A stretch of DNA of 64,000 nt from Actinomadura viridilutea (GTDB lineage Bacteria > Actinomycetota > Actinomycetes > Streptosporangiales > Streptosporangiaceae). Below the pieces are notes generated by a model, which saw nothing but the letters and a program-made list of their open reading frames with translations, was not told the origin of the DNA and searched no databases. The stretch covers positions 1 through 64,000 of the forward strand of contig PVNI01000005.1 in NCBI GenBank assembly GCA_003001795.1, read 5' to 3'. Below, piece by piece: positions 60,187 through 64,000 of this stretch. Made by a program: the position numbers and the translations under genes. The stretch's first letter is position 1; each line of letters starts with the position of its first letter.

Positions 60187-61392
60187 TCAGCCATAATTCT
60201 TCCGCTTCCACCACTCGTACCGCCATTCGAGTGCATCACGATGTGGCTTGCGAGGCAGATTGGAGATCGACGGGAACCGAATACCTAGATCTTCGAGCGT
60301 TGGCCCTCCTGGGACGACCTCAACCTTGAGCGTGTCTGGATGTATAGCAAATAGGCCCGCATCGAAAGCTCGATGGAGTGCAGCATTCATGGGAATCCCG
60401 TTACGGGGATCTGGGCTGCCACCCGCGTAATCTGGAATAAAATGCACTGCTTCGAGCATCTCAAGAACAGCAACCCCTGACAGGGGGCATCGAGGTCCAT
60501 AGCGCTGCAATACCCTCAGTCTGAACGTCGCCTGATCTGGACGATGCCGGACGCTCCGCACAGCGCTGCGGCTACGGTTGCCTGTTGGGATGAAAGGTTC
60601 ATCGTCGGAGCGATCCTCCTTTTCAACCTTTCGAGGAGGCTCCTCTCCAAACAGAATGAGAAATATCTTACTTTCCTCGGCCCAGCCCGCAATCCACCCC
60701 AACTTGACTTCGCGCAATGTGGAGTTCGGAGTAGGCTTCGAGATCACAAAAATAGGCAGCTGCAGATCGGCTGCAGCCTTCATCGCTTCAACTTCGCTCG
60801 CGTCTCGAGATGGCGGACGATTCGTGGAGGGATAGTGGTAAATCATCCCATGTTCATCTAGATCGTCCGGGTAGTGCTCACCCGTGTGCAGCACCCCCAC
60901 CGCTACGCCCCTCGGATGAAGAGCCTTAGTGCGAGCCGCATCAACCCAAATTCCTTGACCTCCGCCATACGCGCCAAGCTCGCGAAGTACCCCCGGTGCA
61001 ACAAGGCCATTCTTAGCAACCGCACGGATGTGCTGCCAGATGGCCCTCCTCAACAAACGTTCACCCTCCACATTGTCAGCCCGATCAGCAAATACACTAA
61101 ATCCTAGATTCTGCAGGACAGGCTTGATTTTTGATTCGCCTGCGAGGACTTGCTTGTACCCCTGTCGTCCACGTTGCGGATACTGATAGTCGAGAGCAAC
61201 GCTAGCGATGGCCTCAGCTGGATACAGGCGACCGTCAACCTGCACATAAAGGTGTCCAGGGGCCCCAAACCCATGCTTGACCAAAAAGGCTTGACGGCCG
61301 AGTTCATCATGTTCTTTTGCTGCACGTCGCACGGCCTCTGAGTCAATCAGCTCCAAGATGGTTCCGCTCAAGTTCTCAGATGACATGCTCAC
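60187..61392 (-). CDS. HNH endonuclease with SRA-like domain, probable type IV restriction
   Basis: A 401-residue protein. Residues 1–75 (VRRAAKEHDELGRQAFLVKH, GHLYVQVDGRLYPAEAIAS) resemble the N-terminal head of ScoMcrA. Residues ~120–250 look like an SRA-type modified-base reader (APGVLRELGAYGGGQGIWVD, GVAVGVLHTGEHYPDDLDEH). The C-terminus is an HNH nuclease: CPLSG, EAVHFIPDYAGG, then the NGIPMNAALHRAFDAGLF run. It would cut DNA carrying modified cytosines. Base use is markedly less GC-rich than in most of the window, suggesting horizontal gain. It lies 119 bases downstream of another HNH nuclease on the same strand. Confidence 0.78.
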   Translation of the reverse strand: MSMSSENLSGTILELIDSEAVRRAAKEHDELGRQAFLVKHGFGAPGHLYVQVDGRLYPAEAIASVALDYQYPQRGRQGYKQVLAGESKIKPVLQNLGFSVFADRADNVEGERLLRRAIWQHIRAVAKNGLVAPGVLRELGAYGGGQGIWVDAARTKALHPRGVAVGVLHTGEHYPDDLDEHGMIYHYPSTNRPPSRDASEVEAMKAAADLQLPIFVISKPTPNSTLREVKLGWIAGWAEESKIFLILFGEEPPRKVEKEDRSDDEPFIPTGNRSRSAVRSVRHRPDQATFRLRVLQRYGPRCPLSGVAVLEMLEAVHFIPDYAGGSPDPRNGIPMNAALHRAFDAGLFAIHPDTLKVEVVPGGPTLEDLGIRFPSISNLPRKPHRDALEWRYEWWKRKNYG

Positions 61393-61511
61393 TTCCCTAA
61401 TTGATCAGTTATCGAAAATAAAGGTGTGTTCCATATCAATGAAAAATGCGACGCGGACTGCAGAACTCACGTGATCCGACCATCAGTCTTCGTCGCACAT
61501 TTCACAGTCAC

Positions 61512-62429
61512 TTAGACATTGACTCTCCTTTGTGTTCTCAATGCCTCATGGCGGGCTTGGGCTTCGGTGCGGAGGAGGGGGCGGAGCCGGTCCCGAGAGC
61601 GGCCTCGGGTCTTGATGGCGTGGCAGTTGGGGCAGAGGGCGATCATGTTTTCGGGGTGGTCCCGGCCCCAGCCGGCGCGGTCGTCGATGTGATCGACCTC
61701 GAGGATGGGGTCGCCGCCGTCGGTGACGTCGTTGGGTTGGCCTGTGCAGAGCGGGTTTTCGCAGCGTCCCCGGCTGCGGATCAGGACTGCTTTACGCGCG
61801 GCGTCCGACCGCACGGGCTGTTCGCGAGTGCTGGTCGTGGTGCGGTTGTGGTCGCCGCGCGCCTCTGCGGCTTCGACCAGCTGGACGAGGCGTAGGTACT
61901 CCTCGACGGGGCTTGGTGGCTGCGCCGGCTGGCGTACGGGAGACGCCGTCGCCAGGAGGCCTACGTCCTTGAGCAACTGCTCGGGGCAGGTGCCGTTGAA
62001 GAAGCGGTGGCCGATCTCGTCGATGACGGCGGCGCGTGATTCTTCGGACGTGTCGACCAGTTCGTAGGCCCAGGCGGTGAGGCCGCCGTAGGGGTTGTGC
62101 CGCTCCATCCATTTGATCGGCTCACCACTGGCCGTAGGGACATTGCCGGTGTGGCCGTGCAATTCCCACAGGTCGGTGCGATACAAGGCGAGCCACGGAA
62201 ACTCTGGCCTTGGCCTTGAGCTCGGCTGCCCGTACTCGCGGAAGAGGGCGCGCAGCTCTGCGTGGCAGTCCCGCCAAGCGACGAGGCGGGGCCGGTGGTG
62301 GGCGACGCGGCCCATGGCCCATAGAAGGGTGAGCGGCTGGTGACGGGCGGGTCCGTCCGGAGTGCCCGCGACCTTGAGGTTCTTGACGGCGTTGAGCAGC
62401 CGTTCGTGATGTGTGGGGTTCACGATCAC
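61512..62429 (-). CDS. HNH endonuclease with sulfur-binding-like domain
   Basis: A 305-residue protein starting at GTG 62429. The N-terminal ~165 residues (RLLNAVKNLKVAGTPDG, RHQPLTLLWAMGRVAHHRP, FPWLALYRTDLWELHG) resemble the SBD domain that reads phosphorothioate DNA in ScoMcrA. The C-terminus is a zinc-stabilised HNH: CENPLC, EVDHIDDRAGWGRDHPENM, ALCPNCHAIK. It is a probable phosphorothioate-dependent restriction enzyme. Together with the following SRA–HNH gene it covers the domains of ScoMcrA split over two proteins. No dnd genes are visible in the window. Confidence 0.8.
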   Translation of the reverse strand: MIVNPTHHERLLNAVKNLKVAGTPDGPARHQPLTLLWAMGRVAHHRPRLVAWRDCHAELRALFREYGQPSSRPRPEFPWLALYRTDLWELHGHTGNVPTASGEPIKWMERHNPYGGLTAWAYELVDTSEESRAAVIDEIGHRFFNGTCPEQLLKDVGLLATASPVRQPAQPPSPVEEYLRLVQLVEAAEARGDHNRTTTSTREQPVRSDAARKAVLIRSRGRCENPLCTGQPNDVTDGGDPILEVDHIDDRAGWGRDHPENMIALCPNCHAIKTRGRSRDRLRPLLRTEAQARHEALRTQRRVNV

Positions 62430-63082
62430 CTCGAGCCCGGCTTGGCGCGGTGGCGGCCGACGGCTCGCACGCCGTCTGAAGGATCAGGAGCCGCCAGAAG
62501 TTGCTGCGGATGTGCTGGTACGCCGCGTGGTAGGCGCCGTTTCGGCGTGGTCAGGTCTTGTCACCGAGGTCGCAGGTGGACGCCTCAAGGAACCGCCCCT
62601 GTGCCAGTCGGTCACGCCGCCAGGCGGCGGCTTCATGGGTGATCGACACGTGTGCCATGCGGGAGATGGTATGTCCGGGTTGCGACAATCTTCCCTTAGG
62701 TCGGCCATGTCGTCGGTCAACCTCGACGCTGACGAACAACCTGTCGGTGATCAACGGCACCGCCGTCTCGTTGGGGTCGAGCTCCGGCAGTAGCGGGGGC
62801 TCGTGGGATCTGGGCGGTGCCTGGGATGACGCGTTCGCTGGTGAGCACGGACGCGTCGGTCATCACCGGGCCGCGCAACGCCGACGGGTCGATTCGGTCG
62901 TCGGAGTTCCTTCGTCCGAAGGTCGGCGGGGACTTGGGAGCGAGGAGCTGACTGCAGGGCAGGAGGAGTCGGCTGCGCTCGGCCTCGGCGGCCGAAGGCC
63001 GATGGCGGACATGTGCAGTTTGGGAGAGCTGCCCGCAATTACGGTGTCTGTCGAAGGTTGTCACGGAGGTGGAAAGGCCGTC
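62430..63082. other. Upstream region of the methyltransferase
   Basis: About 650 bases. A minus-strand frame at 62551–62760 (MAHVSITHEAAAWRRDRLAQ as its second start) has no ribosome-binding site and no family I know. Otherwise nothing convincing. Confidence 0.4.
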
Positions 63083-63922
63083 ATGACCGACAGCAGCGCG
63101 CCGTCGTCCAGGTCCGCCGGTCCCATCGACACCACGCGGCCGCACCAGGCGCGGCTCTGGAACCACTGGCTCGGCGGGAAGGACAACTATCCCATCGACC
63201 GGGAGATCGGCGACAAGATCATGGAGGTGTATCCGGAGATCGTCGACGTCGCCCGGCAGTCGCGGGCCTTCCTGGTCCGGGTGGTGCACTTCATGACCGG
63301 CCAGGGCATCCGCCAGTTCCTCGACATCGGCACCGGGCTTCCGGCGGTGGACAACACCCACGAGGTGGCGCAGCGGGACGCGCCCGAGTGCCGCATCGTG
63401 TACGTCGACAACGACCCGCTGGTCGTGGCGCACGCCCGCGCCCTGATGACCAGCTCGCCCGAAGGCGAGTGCGCCTACCTGGAGGCCGACATCCGGGAAC
63501 CGGAGGCGATCATCGAGCAGGCCGGGGCGGTGCTGGACTTCTCCCGGCCCATCGGGTTGCTGCTGCTCGGCATCGTCGGCAACGTGCCCGACGAGGACGA
63601 TCCGAAGGGCGTCGTGCGGCGTCTGGTGGACGCGCTGCCGTCCGGCAGCTACGTGGCCATCAACGACGGCACGAACGTCCTGGGCGTGAACGAGTGGACG
63701 CCCGCCGAGGCGACCGCGCGGGGTGAGGCACTGCGGTTGTGTCGGGAGGCCGGGACGGTCCCGTACTACGCCCGCACTCCGGAGTTCATCGAGTCGCTGT
63801 TCGAGGGGTTGGAGCTGGTGGAGCCGGGGGTCGTGTCCACGCCGTTGTGGCGTCCCGACTTCCCGCAGATCGAGGAGATCCGGCCGATCGACTCCTTCGG
63901 GGGCGTCGCCCGTAAGCCCTGA
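63083..63922 (+). CDS. SAM-dependent methyltransferase, DUF574 family
   Basis: 279 residues from ATG 63083 (GGAGGTGGAAAGG upstream). The actinobacterial DUF574 signature is present: ARLWNHWLGGKDNYPIDREI, FLDIGTGLPAVDNTHEVAQ (SAM-binding glycine loop), VYVDNDPLVVAHARALM, and PIGLLLLGIVGNVPD. The frame extends left but that part is non-coding in character. Family members are numerous in actinomycetes and their substrates are mostly unknown. A small hairpin (CCCCG/CGGGG, 63932–63945) follows the stop. Confidence 0.93.
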   Translation: MTDSSAPSSRSAGPIDTTRPHQARLWNHWLGGKDNYPIDREIGDKIMEVYPEIVDVARQSRAFLVRVVHFMTGQGIRQFLDIGTGLPAVDNTHEVAQRDAPECRIVYVDNDPLVVAHARALMTSSPEGECAYLEADIREPEAIIEQAGAVLDFSRPIGLLLLGIVGNVPDEDDPKGVVRRLVDALPSGSYVAINDGTNVLGVNEWTPAEATARGEALRLCREAGTVPYYARTPEFIESLFEGLELVEPGVVSTPLWRPDFPQIEEIRPIDSFGGVARKP

Positions 63923-64000
63923 GGCATCCGGCCCCGTCCACGGGGTCGGCGACCACGGACGGCCGGCTCACTGTGCTCTGGCGGCGCGGCGGCTCTGACT

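Noticed and set aside
62551-62760. 69-codon minus-strand frame between the HNH and methyltransferase genes
   Set aside because: No ribosome-binding site and no known family; kept only as a note in the intergenic entry.

Overview
The window is a GC-rich, densely coded stretch of a chromosome from an actinomycete, probably a filamentous antibiotic producer. The evidence is nonribosomal peptide synthetase (NRPS) modules with an MbtH protein, an AfsR/SARP regulator, an XRE–DUF5753 regulator, a DUF574-type methyltransferase and an ECF41-type sigma factor. The family cannot be fixed from sequence alone; Streptosporangiales/Thermomonosporaceae-like is a guess. Functional calls come from motif recognition and gene context, not database searches.

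Region 1 (1–8030) is the right edge of an NRPS cluster: the end of an A–PCP–E protein, a terminal C–A–PCP–TE protein, MbtH and a cytochrome P450, all overlapping or nearly touching, then a converging LuxR-type regulator. About 1.8 kb with no convincing gene follows. Region 2 (9836–18342) is redox metabolism: a phytoene-desaturase-like flavoprotein, a flavin monooxygenase with an NTF2-like front domain, two tandem GAF regulators, an aldehyde dehydrogenase and its DUF779 partner, ended by a strong hairpin.

Region 3 (18371–49575) is a 31-kb CRISPR island with five arrays. All have the leader at the right and are therefore read leftward. The five leaders are homologous and the repeats nearly identical. 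A complete type I-B operon (cas6–cas8–cas7–cas5::cas3–cas4–cas1–cas2, with Cas5 and Cas3 fused) lies between arrays 2 and 3. A five-gene type III operon lies between arrays 4 and 5 and has the subunit plan of type III-Dv: cas10, a Cas7–Cas5–Cas11 fusion, Cas7-2x, csx19 and Cas7 with insertion. Its Cas10 keeps the GGDD cyclase motif but has no HD nuclease domain. Divergent from cas10 is a gene with two transmembrane helices and a SAVED-like domain. Between arrays 3 and 4 is a 776-residue protein with two CARF-like folds plus an unknown gene. My reading: the I-B cluster supplies adaptation and crRNA processing to all arrays, the III-Dv complex makes cyclic oligoadenylate on RNA recognition, and the SAVED membrane protein and dual-CARF protein are its downstream sensors.

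Region 4 (47056–64000) holds an XRE regulator with a stop at codon 10, an MBL hydrolase, a Ddn-like F420 oxidoreductase, an XRE–DUF5753 regulator, an MFS transporter, AfsR, a DoxX/ECF41 pair, a zinc-ribbon membrane protein, two adjacent HNH nucleases that look like type IV (modification-dependent) restriction enzymes, and a DUF574 methyltransferase. The type IV pair and the CRISPR island make the right half a defence-rich region.
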